Shown in pieces: positions 22,860-34,769 of a stretch of 64,000 nt of DNA. A model generated the notes under the pieces. It saw nothing but the letters and a program-made list of their open reading frames with translations. It was not told the origin of the DNA and searched no databases. Positions within the stretch are counted from its first letter, which is position 1. Each line of letters starts with the position of its first letter. Origin of the DNA: Oegoconia quadripuncta (Eukaryota > Arthropoda > Insecta > Lepidoptera > Autostichidae); contig OX438742.1 of assembly GCA_949316235.1 (NCBI GenBank), positions 15,003,315 to 15,067,314 on the forward strand. The letters run 5' to 3'. The position numbers and the translations under genes were made by a program.

Positions 22860-24670
22860 TAACTTAAGTAAATAGATTTGAACTTGGTAAGCTTTTGTAA
22901 AATAAGTTTTAATTTAGGTATTAAATTCAATACCTATGTCTTAATACATAACAATTTTGCCTGTGACAGATCTTAGGCTTTTTTTTTAATTTATTGCATT
23001 TTGCCTATCCCAGTAATTGTATGAGTTATGCGCTGTTTCCAAACAAGATATTTCTTATTATAAGACACGAATAAAACGTTGCCATAGGATTGTGACGGGT
23101 AGGTACTTACTTACTGGAAAGCTCCTTAACTTATTAACTTACTTTAATATTACCTACTTAGAGAACTTGTCCCATTTATTGTTTATATTTTTGATGGAGT
23201 AGGTAAGTCATTTACGAGAAAATAGAACGGTAATATCTCGTTGTGATCGTACTCGGACAGTAAGTCTTGATGGGAACCACCTTGTTGTTAAGTCCTCCAG
23301 ATAGAGGGAACCTTAGTTATGAAGTTGAGATGAGTTTGGTAATAGTTTGTCTTGTTTTCGTATAGTTACATATGTTCAGGTTGTGTCTAATGGATGGACG
23401 CCCCTAAACTATTCACGAGTTTCGCGACTAACCACTGTGCGAGTAACTAGTACACAGGGCTTAGTAACTCAGTTTCCTGTTCATTTGTGAATGTCACAAG
23501 TGCTTTTATATGACTTTTGCCAGGCGATGACCTCTTTGCCTTTGTCAGAAAGCCTGCTGGGTGAGTATCTGCCGCTTACATCTGTTTCTGTCGTTAAACA
23601 TTAAAACCTATGACATGGATAAGAAGACCAGAGTAGTAACAGTTTTAAGCCCTAAGAATACCTGTCCCATCTTAGTCCTCAAGGTGACAATGCACCTTTA
23701 ATTCCTATTCCTGTATTTGATATCCAAAGCATCAGCCTTATCTTTGAGAGGTTACAGATATCCGCTATTCCCTGTTACCGAAAAAATCGTTAAAAGTTTA
23801 CGAAGAATTACTATTAGTTTTGTTTCTATTAAATTATTTAATAGTGGCAGAAAAAACACTCGTGTTGTGTATTCTTGTTGTGTTTGAAATCACATTGCCT
23901 TGAATTGCATAAATTACTATTACAATAATTTTCATTATTATAACAGCTTTGTATATTATCTGGAATTATCCAAACATCTTGTGATGATCGAACTATGTTT
24001 TGATTGTATCGACTTCAAAGTTCAGTTGTTTATGCTTTAAGGTTACAAAATGGTACAACGTACCAGGTGAGCTGCTTGCTCCTTTATTGTGCGTCAAGGC
24101 ACGATAAAGGAGCAAGCTGAAAAGGGAAATCCATACTTTGTTAGATAGTTGTATACAAATGTGAAAGCTTAATATAAATAGCACAAAACATATTCAGTGA
24201 ACATATAAAACTTACGTATTTTGTATCTGTGCAAGTATTTATAACAAACGGTGGGAACTCCTTCAATGATAGGTAACGTATTTAGTAACTTTCAGCCGTA
24301 ATATTACCAGCGTAAGCGACTGTACCTTACAATTACCACAGTTTGTGATTACATGAGTCTGTTACCCATCCACTGCTGGACATAGAGTACAACTATTTCT
24401 GACAAAGACAAAATCCACGCAACCACACATGGTCCTCCAATAATTCTGCACAAATGTTATTAATTTTTGTGGTTTGGATACGATCATACTTGATTAACTA
24501 TTGATATGTTCATAAGCCCTCACGCACGATACCATATGGCTTAATTATAATGAAGTACCTACGTACAATCTTGTGGGTGTAGGATCTTGCGAAAATTGTA
24601 TACGTAAAGTTTTCTATCACCTAATTAACGACATTTTGGTATAAAATAAAGAGTTGATACTAAGTAACTA
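22860..24670. other. No gene recognised
   Basis: Holds only the hairpin at 24071-24117 and a weak ATCCACTGCTGGACATAG (24370), a possible RTE-end remnant. Confidence 0.5.
24071..24117 (+). repeat. 19-bp near-perfect hairpin
   Basis: GCTTGCTCCTTTATTGTGC (24074-24092) pairs with GCACGATAAAGGAGCAAGC (24099-24117) with one mismatch and a 6-base loop. The short loop suggests a fold-back structure rather than two separate repeats. Confidence 0.85.
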
Positions 24671-24679
24671 TTATCATTA

Positions 24680-24786
24680 TCAGCCCGTAAACATCCCACT
24701 GCAAGGATATAGGCCTTCCCGCGTATATGAGGGAGTATGGGCCATAGTCCACCACGCTGGCCCAATGCGGGTTGGGGACTTAACCA
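24680..24786 (-). repeat. Family E/LINE-tail fragment
   Basis: It contains ATCAGCCCGTAAACATCCCA and CATAGTCCACCACGCTGGCC, then ATGCGGGTTGGGGACTT. This joins the 3' end seen at 57929-58040 with the body end seen at 29500. Confidence 0.7.
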
Positions 24787-24789
24787 TTA

Positions 24790-25985
24790 TAATATCATAC
24801 AATTACTAAAGATGCCTTCACCTTATATATAAATGGATATTTTTAGGTATAAATAGGTATCTTCCAGCAGTTTCCTCACACATCAGTAAAGGTACTCGAA
24901 AAAGGAAAACAAATCATTGTAAATAGGCTCTTTGAGACAAAATTTCCTTCTCTTATTATCTTCGCCTACCTACTTTGCTAACGTTACATTACTATTTGAA
25001 TAGGCACAAGAAACTTGCTTCGCTTTGTTCATTGTAGTTTCCCTTGGGGTATTTACCACTGTTTCCGTTGATCTACGAGACTAGACTGTTTCTCCGGGCG
25101 CAAGTTTTTGTTCTACAAGATGTCAAATGGTAATTGTGTAGACGCATTTATTCATCAAACTACGACTACCTACTTATCCTCCATTTACAACGCTCATGTC
25201 TCTTGTTCATATGACAAGATTTCTTTTGTGTACCTTTTCTGTTGCTACGATTTCATATGGTTGTAAGGATTTCTACTAACTTATGCGGCATTGTACGCAA
25301 GCGTTTAAAACTTTATAGGTTCTTGTGTCAGTCTTTACTTCAGAGAGGTATGACATAAACGAGGCTTATTTTCTATAGTGAGTTCGTTGGCAGAAGTGTT
25401 CTTATCCTATTTCACGGAGCTCTTATTTTTTGTTGGGTTACTGAGCATATTCTGCTATCCGATGACTGATATCATCCAATTTACATGAATAAATCTGGAC
25501 AGATAACGCTTGAATAAAGAGTCGAGAAAAATCCTATTATCAGTTTTCGTAAAAAATATCGGAAGAACGAAATGAATTATAGGGCGGTGGAAAATATTGG
25601 GACATTTATTTATTTGTACACAAAAGAGCAACATTAGGGGTTGATCAAAACGACGGTATGATGGAATTGGATGCCAGCTCGGCGTGAGGCGACATTAACT
25701 TTTTAATAAAACCTTTTGTGTTGAACTATAGTCGCGGAAACGTGATTTATTGTAATTTTATTACAATTAACGTGTTTTATCAATCCTAATAGATAGCATT
25801 ATTACTATTATATTTATTTATATAAATGAATAAATAAATATAATCTTTGTTTTACAAAAACGGGCCGTTCGCGCAATTTATCAATTGAAACAATAGAATA
25901 TAGATGTAAAGGGTATTATAATATTCTAACGTTTTCGTTACAGTACATTTTTGAAAAATGAAAAAAATCCATGGAAGTAACCAGG
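24790..25985. other. Nothing recognised
   Basis: AT-rich sequence with only the short hairpin at 25807-25844. Confidence 0.5.
25807..25844 (+). repeat. 14-bp AT-rich hairpin
   Basis: ATTATATTTATTTA and its exact complement TAAATAAATATAAT are separated by 10 bases. It is AT-only, so chance is a serious alternative. Confidence 0.5.
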
Positions 25986-25989
25986 TCGT

Positions 25990-26165
25990 TCGCTAAACAG
26001 GCTATTTCACAATTAATAGTGAAATATTATTGTGCCTTTTTATAATATAAAAACCTTTTTTTTTAAAGAGCCAAATCTTGAGTTTCTTGCTTGTTCTTCT
26101 CAGGTGAAAATTGCCTTTTGAACGAGCAGTAGCTTTAAAAATTTAAAATCGATTTTTGATTTTGG
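25990..26165 (+). repeat. Repeat family G
   Basis: CTATTTCACAATTAATA and GAAAATTGCCTTTTGAACGA are shared with 53183-53290 in the same order; the spacing differs because of an internal length difference. Class not assigned. Confidence 0.55.
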
Positions 26166-26224
26166 CTTTGAATTGAAAATCTAGAAAACCTCCGAGAAAA
26201 AATGATTATATCATCCAGATAAAC

Positions 26225-26420
26225 CAAAATTAACTATGTTAAAAGCTAATTATCTTTGAAACTAGATTCGATAAACCAAAATCCAAGCCTTAATAAAAAA
26301 CAACTCAAATCAAACCTCATGGATATACATCGAGACAAAGACTGGATACGAACACACACAAACACACAAAATTCCGTCAAACACATAATCCACGTCGTTT
26401 CCGTCGGGGAAATAATACAA
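26225..26420 (-). repeat. Interspersed repeat family F
   Basis: It contains CAAACACATAATCCACGTCG and TTTCCGTCGGGG, the inverted form of the CCCCGACGGAAAACAC motif at 31240. Related copies are at 4000-4110 (inverted) and 31225-31425 (direct). Confidence 0.5.
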
Positions 26421-26524
26421 GACCTTTCATATGCAGTCAAATTTTTATAACAAAAATGATTTCATTGTAGCAATTAGAGATATATTTATATTACAAAGAC
26501 AGTACAATATACATTATCATTTAT

Positions 26525-26990
26525 AACATATATCATCATCATTAATCATATCAGCCGAAAGACGTCCACTGCTGCACAAAGGGCTCCCCCAAAGATCTCC
26601 TCGACGATCGGTCCGGCGCTCCCCGCATCCAGCGGCTTCCCACGATCTTTACCAAATCGTCGGCCTACGTCGTGGGGAGCCTGCCACGCTGCTACTTTCG
26701 GTGCGTGGTCGCCACTAGAGAAACTTTCCGCCCTAACGGCCGTCGGTCTACGAGCAATATTCCTCACCCACTGCCACTTAAGTTTGGCAATTCTTCGGGC
26801 TATATCGGTCACCTTGGTTCTCCTGCGGATCTCCTCATTTCTGATTGGATTCCGGAGAGAGACTCCAAGCATGGCTCTTTGGGTGGCCCTTTGGGTGGCC
26901 CTTTGGGTGACCTTGAGCCTTCTTATGAGGACCATAGTGAGCGACCACGTTTCAGTTCCAAAGCTCTTAGTGGCAACACACACTGATCAA
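26525..26990 (-). pseudogene. RTE-type LINE reverse transcriptase C-terminus, 5'-truncated
   Basis: On the minus strand the frame from about 26983 reads GTETWSLTMVLIRRLKV, then RAMLGVSLRNPIRNEEIRRR, TKVTDIARRIAKLKWQW and further conserved blocks. This is the C-terminal region after the catalytic domain in RTE-clade LINEs of moths (consensus RAMLGVSLRDKIRNE... KLKWQWAGHI). The polymerase and endonuclease are absent. The 3' end at 26525-26580 carries the family's CACTGCTGCACAAAGGG sequence with ATG/ATC repeats, read in reverse. After ARRPTAVRAE the reading is disturbed, so it is inactive. It contains a 12-bp triplication, listed separately. Confidence 0.85.
26875..26910 (+). repeat. 12-bp tandem repeat, three copies, inside the RTE frame
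   Basis: CTCTTTGGGTGG, CCCTTTGGGTGG and CCCTTTGGGTGA follow head to tail. On the coding (minus) strand this adds in-frame copies of the four residues TQRA, where related LINEs have only about one and a half copies. Confidence 0.9.
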
Positions 26991-26994
26991 AGAC

Positions 26995-27950
26995 TTTCGT
27001 CTTGTGACATTGCGGTATTTGGGAACATATGAAGCATATTCCTTTTAGAAATCGGACTATCCCATGCCTATAAATTATAAATCAACGCATGAGTTGGATG
27101 GACGCAATAATCACTCGTATTGTATCAGTTGCGGCACTATATTTAAAAACATTAGATACTGTGGCTTTGTGAAATGATGGATTTGAGTTATCAAAGTATA
27201 GATTCTATTCTGAACTCGTCCAGTGTAAGTTATAAAAAGTTTGGGCGGTTAAACTCTATAGAGTGTAAAGGAGAGTAGAGAAACTTCCTACAAAGAAATT
27301 TATTTGAAGTACCTATCAAGTTTCACCTACTCGGAGCTGCGTGATGGATTATCTAAATTCGACGTGAGGGTAGACTGTAACAGTTGGACGTAAGAAAAGT
27401 TCGCTATACTTAGAGGGATCATAAACCAAACCGTATTATTTTACTAATTACATTACCACAATTAGTAGATCGATGAATGTATGGGCTTATACGAGGCTAA
27501 TTTAATCAATAAATAAAGGAGGATTGGAATAGTGATAAAGGATCAGTTGTGTGTGGCAAAGTCACCAAGAGTCGTACTAGGTACCTCCCAGATTTACGCA
27601 ACAAAATTTATAGATCCTCTCATTTCCCTCTCCGAGCCGCCTTTATTGTAACATTTAGTGCTATTTACGAGTAACAAAGGTATTTCAGGAATGACTTCAG
27701 TTACCTTTTACTGTATCGTCGCTGAAAAATTACCATAAATGGTAGGTAGGTATACCTGTATAACCCGATGGAGGTGTGTTAGTAATAAAATTTTACTCAC
27801 AAATAGGATATTTTTACCCGAGTATTAGATATGAATAAGAAATACACATTATTCTTATGCCGTAAGAGTTTATATGTAGTTATTATTATTATTTGAAAGT
27901 ATTTTCTACTTTAAAGTATGCTATCTTTATTTATTAAAATAATAAATTAT
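26995..27950. other. Nothing recognised
   Basis: No repeat landmark, splice-bounded exon or long frame. Confidence 0.5.
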
Positions 27951-27956
27951 TGTGCA

Positions 27957-28192
27957 CTAGCTTTCCGCCCGCGGCTTCGCCTGCGTGAAATAATGTTATT
28001 GCTGAAATTTGTTTATCCCGCGGGAACTACCTACTCACTTTATCGGGATAAGCAATATCCTATGTTTTAATCCAGGGAATGCTAGACCTATATACCAAAT
28101 TTCATCCACATCCATTCATCCAATTCGCCGTGATGGAGCAGCAAACAAACAAACAACCATCCAAACCTTCGCATTTATAATATTGGTTAGAT
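27957..28192 (-). mobile_element. Helitron-like element, well preserved
   Basis: Inverted: CTAG at 27957-27960, CCGCCCGCGGCTTCGCCTGC, CGGGAACTACCTACTCAC, TTTTAATCCAGGGAATGC and CGCATTTATAATATTGG at the 5' end. Confidence 0.8.
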
Positions 28193-28266
28193 TAGATATT
28201 TATTTTTATGAAGTCTTTTCCTAAGCAATTAGAAAATAAAGCTTAGTTCGTTATCCATTAAGACCT

Positions 28267-28301
28267 ATAATCTATTATACTATAATCTATTATACTACAA
28301 G
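28267..28301 (+). repeat. Tandem duplication of about 17 bp
   Basis: CTATAATCTATTATACTA is repeated head to tail with a shared junction. Confidence 0.85.
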
Positions 28302-28304
28302 CTT

Positions 28305-29495
28305 AGGCATTGTGGTTTCTATTTAAATGTGTAAAAGGTGAGTCATATTTGCTAACCAGTTACTCATTCATATTTGATTGCACTAGGGTTTGCTATGTCT
28401 ATTGTAGTTATACGACACCTGGCTTCCGCTCCTATATTTGCATTAAATTTCGGTTTTAACTTGCAAGACCTCCTTAGAAGAGATTTTGCAAGTACATTAA
28501 ATAAGCGGAAATGAATAACGTATTCAATAATCGATTAGAATTACAATGTTACAAGACCAATGCGTCTTTTATACAGGATTACTTGTGCCTTGTGGCCAAG
28601 ACACGATTGGCATGCCAATGTATATACGTATTTTGTGTACATTTATGAGTGAATGGTGCGCATCGATGGAGTGTTCCTGCTTTATCTATAGCTAGTCTAA
28701 AAGTTCAGTTTCAGTAAAAAATGTTACAACATTCGCTTTTCTCTATTATACTTTGTGGATACGTACAAAATGTCATACATATATTTACATAATATACACC
28801 GCCATTTTAGTCACATTTTTTTTAAATTTAACACTTTAATATGGGTATCAACGATTTTTCCTATTTTATGTTAAACTTCGTGACTTGTTATATCTAATAT
28901 ATCTCACAATCTGTTAGGTGCAGACACGCGTAAAAGATATTAGGGGCCGGCGAAATATACTCGCAATACACACCAAAAAAATAAGCAGGTAAGTTTACCT
29001 TTTAATACACACAGTACAATGCTAAATTATTTTTCTCTTTTCAGCCTTTGGGCAGTCCAGTTTTCAATTTTCTTAATGTTTTATATTAATCAAAATTAAA
29101 TTGAGCAGACTCAATTTAACAAGTTGCGACGTAACTTTTATTTTATAAAATATAATATCAAAAAATGTGCGGCCAACTCCTAGTATATTGAAATTAATCG
29201 TTGTTTGAGCGCATTACTCGCTTATCTCCCTTCGTGGGTGAACGTCTCAGAATATCTTGTGTCATTTTGTTGTGTTCGTCAGATGTTTATATAGGGCCTA
29301 TTACTGCTTCAAACTGTAAAATCCACAGAGTATAAGTAAGAGACCAATTCTTTACAATCCTATGCAAAAGGAAGGCAACGCGTACCCTATGCAGCTTAAA
29401 TCAACTACGACACTTTCTATATATAAATATTGCTTGTTTCCAAGGAAAATACTCACGAGGTATTATTAAATACGTAATCTGATAGGCCACACAAT
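28305..29495. other. Nothing recognised
   Basis: AT-rich sequence without identified repeats. Confidence 0.5.
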
Positions 29496-29499
29496 TAAA

Positions 29500-29760
29500 A
29501 CCCATTTCTAGACATTTCCCCATTCGTCAAAATCTCTATGCGGGTTGGGGACTTCACATGCATTTGAATTTTAATTCTCAGGCATGCAGGTTGCCTCACG
29601 ATGTTGTCCTTAACCGTTTAAGAGAGCAATCGGAAAAATGCACATAAGTAATTAAATTTAAAAACTCATTGGTACATGACCTGCCTTGGGAATCGAACCC
29701 GGACCTCCTAAATTGGGAGACCGCCACGGACGCTCGTGGTTCGGTCTGCTATTAGGTATT
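29500..29760 (-). repeat. tRNA-headed repeat family E
   Basis: On the minus strand there is a head GAGCGTCCGTGGCGGTCTCC, then GGTTCGATTCCC (B box), then a body containing GGCAACCTGCATGCCTGAG and CCCCAACCCGCAT. Shorter relatives lie at 24680-24786 and 57929-58040. Confidence 0.7.
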
Positions 29761-29827
29761 TATACATCGATGGTAAAACTAAATGCCAAGCATCTCGCAC
29801 CAAAACGGTAGCAATCTGGATTGCACT

Positions 29828-29893
29828 GGTTTCGCCGTGATTGAGTAACAAAAAACAAACATCCAAACTTTCGCATTTATAATATTAGTTAGA
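29828..29893 (-). mobile_element. Helitron-like element, 5' end only
   Basis: GTTTCGCCGTGATTGAGTAA to CGCATTTATAATATTAGTTA, inverted. The 3' part is missing. Confidence 0.6.
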
Positions 29894-29899
29894 TACCTA

Positions 29900-31220
29900 A
29901 TGTGTAGAGTACCTACTAAACAAGAGAGTCGACTGCCTGAAGACTGAAAAGAGAAAAATCAGAATGCATTCAGCTTAGGTCCTCAAAATTTCTCAAATTC
30001 TATTGGATTTTAGTAACAATTTCAAAGGGAATTCTCGTTTAATGATTACCACATAGCACGCTCGGTGCGGATGGGAAGAGCCCGTCACTGCGGTATGTTA
30101 GGGCCATTAGAATGCGTTGGCCGCGTCGTCGTATTTAAATGCCTCCCCGCGTTGTGCGAACGTGCCGCTATACTTACTCCTCAGTACGCTAGATGTGTAT
30201 TTCCGATTTGATGCTCAGAAAGAAAACGAAAACTGTGGATAGAGAACCTCTTTCACAGTTGTGAACACCTTCCACAGTGAACAGTTACACCTATTTTTCG
30301 TTGCGTTCGGTGTACCATTCATCTAAAGTAAACTAATATAGCACTAGTTTCTGTTACAAGACAATAATCTGCCATTCAAACCGCCGTAACGTTGAAGCGA
30401 TAAAGTGACTTTACGACAGAATGAAAACATTATTATATTAGGTTAAAAAGTCAAGTCACGATGGTTTGGCCCTGGTTATAAATGGCACGTGTTTCCCATT
30501 CTTCAGGTGGTTTTATTTTTTAGCCTCCGACAATAAAGGAGGAGTGTTATGCGTTTGTTATTTTTCCTTTTTAGAGGCTTATTAAAGCCTTGTTAATCGT
30601 AAGCAGTTTTATTACGTATTGGTTCAAAAATAATGAATCGAATTGGCATAATAAAGCATCGTTCTCGAGGATCTAGTTTAATCAGCTAGTCAGCAAACTC
30701 CTTTTAATTTTGTAAAATGATTACATTTGAATAATTCTTCGATCGCTTTCATTTGATAAGTATTCAGCGTACCCTCCTTGGCAGTCCCAGAGGGGCGTCA
30801 ACTATTCAGCTTGTCAGCGATGTCGAAGCGAGCAATAATTATGCAAAACTCGGTCCGCAACTTATTCATAACATCAGGTCTCTACATAGGTTCCCAAATT
30901 ATACTATACCAATACTAAAAGCTTACATAGGAGATGGAACACACCGCAAGAGCTTTAGTGGAGGTGGAAGCTAATCTATCTAACCACAATAACCTCGTAT
31001 GCAATGTGTTGTGATGAGACGCGCAGGCACAGAGCAACGTTTGTAAATTCAAAGTGTCGGCACACATGAGTGGCGTGATTGTGCGATCGAAGACAAATGC
31101 TAGAAGACGGACGAAATACGATTTATTTTGGACCGGGTTGTATGTTATACTTCTATTTAGCTATCAATCCAATTATCATCATTACTAAATAGTCTTGAAT
31201 CTAGTCTACTTTAATTTGTA
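29900..31220. other. No gene recognised
   Basis: 30040-30190 is a local GC-rich patch with TATTTAAATG at 30133, promoter-like only by composition. The 73-codon frame at 30753-30974 (+) is unassigned. Confidence 0.4.
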
Positions 31221-31224
31221 ACTG

Positions 31225-31425
31225 TAGATTAATTTTAACCCCCGACGGAAAACACTCGTAGTGTTATATGTTTGACGGCGTCGTGTGTGTTCAGTTTTTA
31301 TCTGGAATGCGTTGTTTAAAATTAAATAAAGAGAAAGGTTCTTAGCCATGGGTGATGAAAACCGCTCAGCTGCTTCTAATATATTTAACTTTTAACACAG
31401 TTGATTTGTACACCTGGACGATATT
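31225..31425 (+). repeat. Interspersed repeat family F
   Basis: ACCCCCGACGGAAAACACTC, then GTTTGACGGCGTCGTGTGTG and TTTAACACAGTTGATTTGT. Its final TTTAACACAGTTG is also found alone near 3675 and 59443. Confidence 0.5.
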
Positions 31426-31458
31426 AGGAGGTTTTAACAATTTTAAACGTATGTTATT

Positions 31459-31499
31459 AAATTAATTATTTCTGTAGTAAAATTAATTATTTCTGTAGT
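31459..31499 (+). repeat. 20-bp tandem duplication
   Basis: AAATTAATTATTTCTGTAGT occurs twice with one extra A between the copies. Confidence 0.9.
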
Positions 31500-31799
31500 T
31501 GTTTATTATATTAATTAGTAGCTGGTTACAAATCTGTTTATGCATTATATTTACTTTACTCTTACTCTGTACTCCATATCAACTAAATTCATGAAGTAAC
31601 TTATAAACCCCAAAAGTAATTTGTATAAATTTGTCAAAACAAAGTCATTAAACTCTGTGGATGGTAGGTGCATAGGGTACACTTAAATAAACAGAGACTA
31701 TTTTTAACTATCAATTTAATTTACAATAATAATAAATATACTAACAGACTACATACCATCTCTCAATATGTATTGAAGTAATTAGTGGTTAACGGTGCT

Positions 31800-31902
31800 G
31801 GTGGCACAATTAGATCTAAGTACCTAATGTAAGTTAGTTATAAGTACATATTGTGTTTCACTGTTTGTTGACCCAAATAAATGAAAAAAAAAAAAAAAAA
31901 TT
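31800..31902 (+). mobile_element. Retroposed 3' end with AATAAA and A-tail
   Basis: GTTGACCCAAATAAATG is followed at once by an A-run of about 17 bases (31884-31900), the layout of a polyadenylated RNA copied back into DNA. I could not identify the source; a 5'-truncated LINE is most likely. Confidence 0.5.
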
Positions 31903-31904
31903 AC

Positions 31905-34150
31905 AGTAGTCAAAAACGAAGGTAAATTTCTTTTCACGCTATCTCTAAAAAGTCGCGAGACGAAGAAATAATATATTGGTAAATCATTGTTCGTGCAAAA
32001 GTGTATTGCGACTTCTAATCCTAAATACTCTCTCTCTAATTTATTTTTGTGTGCAATAAAGAATTTATTAATAATAATACTCTCCATCATCGAAGTAAGA
32101 GAGTGCTCCTTAAGTTTGATGGAGTGTCGAATTATTTTCACATAGAATTTGCGAAACTTTCGCGGTTGACAGTTGTAGCTCTCCTGTCTCCAAAAACAGT
32201 AAATGAGTACATAGAGCGAAATAATTTCTCACATAAATAATAACATTAATAACTATCACAGACTCAGGTAAATTGTTAGCTCTTGTCTGAGACTGCTGGG
32301 TTCTTTAGACAATGTTATTTCCATTTTGTTGAATAAATAAGTATTATACTCGTACTTACGTGCTCGTGTTCGTATACAAGTATTTTGTTTCTTGTTTAAA
32401 TTCTAAATCACCTTTTAAAGCAGACTTAACAGAGGGTTATATTGTGTTGTTTCTCAGAATAAGGCTATTCTCTCATGATTAATTTACAAATACGACCTCT
32501 TTCAGTATATTTGCAATGTTCCTTTTATTGTGTGAAATACGTAGAAACATTGAGTGCTTTAAAATACAAAACATATAGACAAACTCTATAAAGTTATGTG
32601 TAACTCTAGTACTTATTGAGTATTTTATAGGCGATTCAAATCTAGTGATTTATATATCGATGTGCCCTCGAAAATACATTCAAATAAGCTTTAAAGTTTC
32701 CGTCGTAAACTGCGCCCCGGTCAGAATTAATCCAGCGCTGTCATTGAGACTAGCGAAGTTACCTGTGTAATCTGGATGTCGATAATGAGTTAAGGCAGAG
32801 TAATAGAATTAGAACACTAGGTTAAACCCGCTAGGCTCCGAATATGGGGAATACGTCCAATTCTCCCATGGAAAGTGTTGTATATATACGCGTGGCAAAG
32901 TTATAAGTCTATGGTTCAGACATATTGTTAACAAATTTATAAACTTAAAGTATGTGTTAGTGATTAGTTCGACGACTGCCGGAAAACTGTAACATAAGAA
33001 CTTTTTTAGGTCGAATTATGAAGTTGGCTAAAGTTTTCGCCGATCAGTTTATATAAGATTTGGTAATTCGGTAAAGCGTAAATTTTTAAACAATTAAAAG
33101 CGTAGCACGGAGACACAGTTTATGTTAAAAGGGAATAACATCTTGGGAAGATTACATTTTTAAGTTAGTAGGTACAGTCAACACCTTTGGGAAATTGTCT
33201 GTTGTTTGTTTAGCTTTACGCTAATGTAACAGAAACTTGAGTTGTTGTTTTAAAACTTCTTTTTATTCCCTGAAAAGGCTCAATTGGTTTTATTGAGGGC
33301 CAGAAGTCTTTTGGGATATCTTTCGGGATTCCATTTTAGGGTTCTGTTAAATGGTAACGCACTAATGTACCGAAATTTTTCTGTTTCGCTCAGTCTTGAA
33401 TAACTTTCATAAGTTACTGGTTCACTGAACTCGAAAATTCGAGCTGAGCAAGGTATATCTAACAAAGAAAAAATCTTAAATTCCGATAAAGTGTCATCAT
33501 CCTTTTAGCGGCTGGTCTAATTGCTGAAGTAAGGTCTTTCATTTAGAACGATGTCATACCCACGAAAGCATCCAGCGGCTGCCAGGTACCTTATCATTAT
33601 TAAGCAGCAGCTGTTTTTCATTGATTATGCGTTCCGTTGCACTACTAATCCGACCATAAACAAATCGCTGCAACATGCTGTTTTTTACCGACCACTTGCA
33701 TCTTTAAATTTATGAAATCAAGCCAATAAGTAAAATCGCCAATTATATTCTCTAATGTACCAATTTACAGAATTGAATTAGGTATAAATATATATTCCAG
33801 CTCTTTTGTAGGACTAAATGATAGATGAATGAGAAGCGAGCGGCTTTTTTTACATTAATATTTTTGATGCAAAACTTAAATGTCCCCTTTGTCTAAATTC
33901 GTATGATAACTAATTGTACTGAGTCACATACATCCTAACTCACTATTAGTGATTGTCGGGGCAGCAGCTGGTACTTGTCATGGTACATGGTTGACATCCC
34001 TGTTAATCTTATCCGTTAGTCACGTAAAATTACATACATCAGTCTCTTGTAAAGTTGTAATATCTACAAATACATATGGTAATATTTAAATTACAGCTAA
34101 TTTCAAATATATGATGCAGTATGATCGAGCACCTTTGCCTATTTGTATGC
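31905..34150. other. No gene recognised
   Basis: 33255-33445 holds a remnant of the 'acggaaccct' repeat, and the minus frame there is not a gene. The second exon of the 34155-34290 candidate should lie here or beyond, but I could not pick it out. Confidence 0.45.
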
Positions 34151-34154
34151 TTAC

Positions 34155-34290
34155 CTTCGTTCCACTCTACATCATTGCTCACGAGAAACTTTTTCATTTG
34201 CCGCCGAAACTCTCTTATAGCCTTTCCTTCATCATTCTGTCGCTTCAATTCAAAATCCAATTCGCCTGTGAACCTATCTGAGGACTCCAT
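34155..34290 (-). CDS. Candidate first coding exon (45 codons plus one base) of an unrecognised gene
   Basis: On the minus strand an ATG at 34290 follows directly after an in-frame TGA, so it is a natural start. It opens a charged peptide beginning MESSDRFTGELDFELKRQ and continuing through an R/K-rich helix to NDVEWNE. The exon then meets GAAG|GTAAGCATAC, a strong 5' splice donor at 34155/34154, leaving one base of the next codon (phase 1). Read without splicing, the frame runs on 38 more codons to 34039, but that part looks like intron. The peptide is rich in D, E, K and R and could form an amphipathic helix. I do not recognise it and could not find the second exon, which should lie at lower coordinates on the same strand. 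A chance ATG-plus-donor pair is the main alternative. Confidence 0.4.
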
Positions 34291-34380
34291 TCATTTATAA
34301 CACGTGCTGCAATTACTCGGTGGTGGTCGGTGATAATATTTCACACTTTTGATACACTAACGACTTTGTTTTTTTATCTA

Positions 34381-34768
34381 TTCTAACTAATATTATAAAT
34401 GCGAAAGTTTGGATGTTTGTTCGAGCAAATTTTGTATTCTTGAAAAAGAAGTTGTTATTCTCAAAAAAAAATTCTTTTTCGTAAAAACAACAATATATGA
34501 AACATTCAAAAAAATATAACGACTACTACTATGTTTGTTTAACTTCCGATTATCTTGGCAAATTATAAAATAATATCTTCGAACTAATATAAATGCGAGA
34601 ATTTGCGATGAACGGATTTGAATGAAATTTCGTGTATAGGTTTCTACTTACATATTTATATCAGTATTTATATAAGATATACCCTGGATTAAAACATTGG
34701 ATACTTTTTATAAACAAATTTCCGCGATAAAGTTATTCCACGCAGGCGAACCCGGGACGGAAAGCTAG
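34381..34768 (+). mobile_element. Helitron-like element with two 5' ends
   Basis: A first 5' end (CTAATATTATAAATGCGAAA near 34385) is followed by about 180 bases of unrelated AT-rich sequence and a second, degenerate 5' end (CTAATATAAATGCGAGAATT near 34583). A normal body follows (CCTGGATTAAAACATTGG) and the 3' end CGGAAAGCTAG at 34768. Confidence 0.65.
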
Positions 34769-34769
34769 T

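Noticed and set aside
29680..29740. Possible tRNA gene on the minus strand
   Set aside because: GGTTCGATTCCC is the B box of repeat family E; no matching acceptor stem or anticodon arm.
30040..30190. GC-rich patch with TATTTAAATG as a promoter
   Set aside because: No initiator, no downstream exon and no other support.
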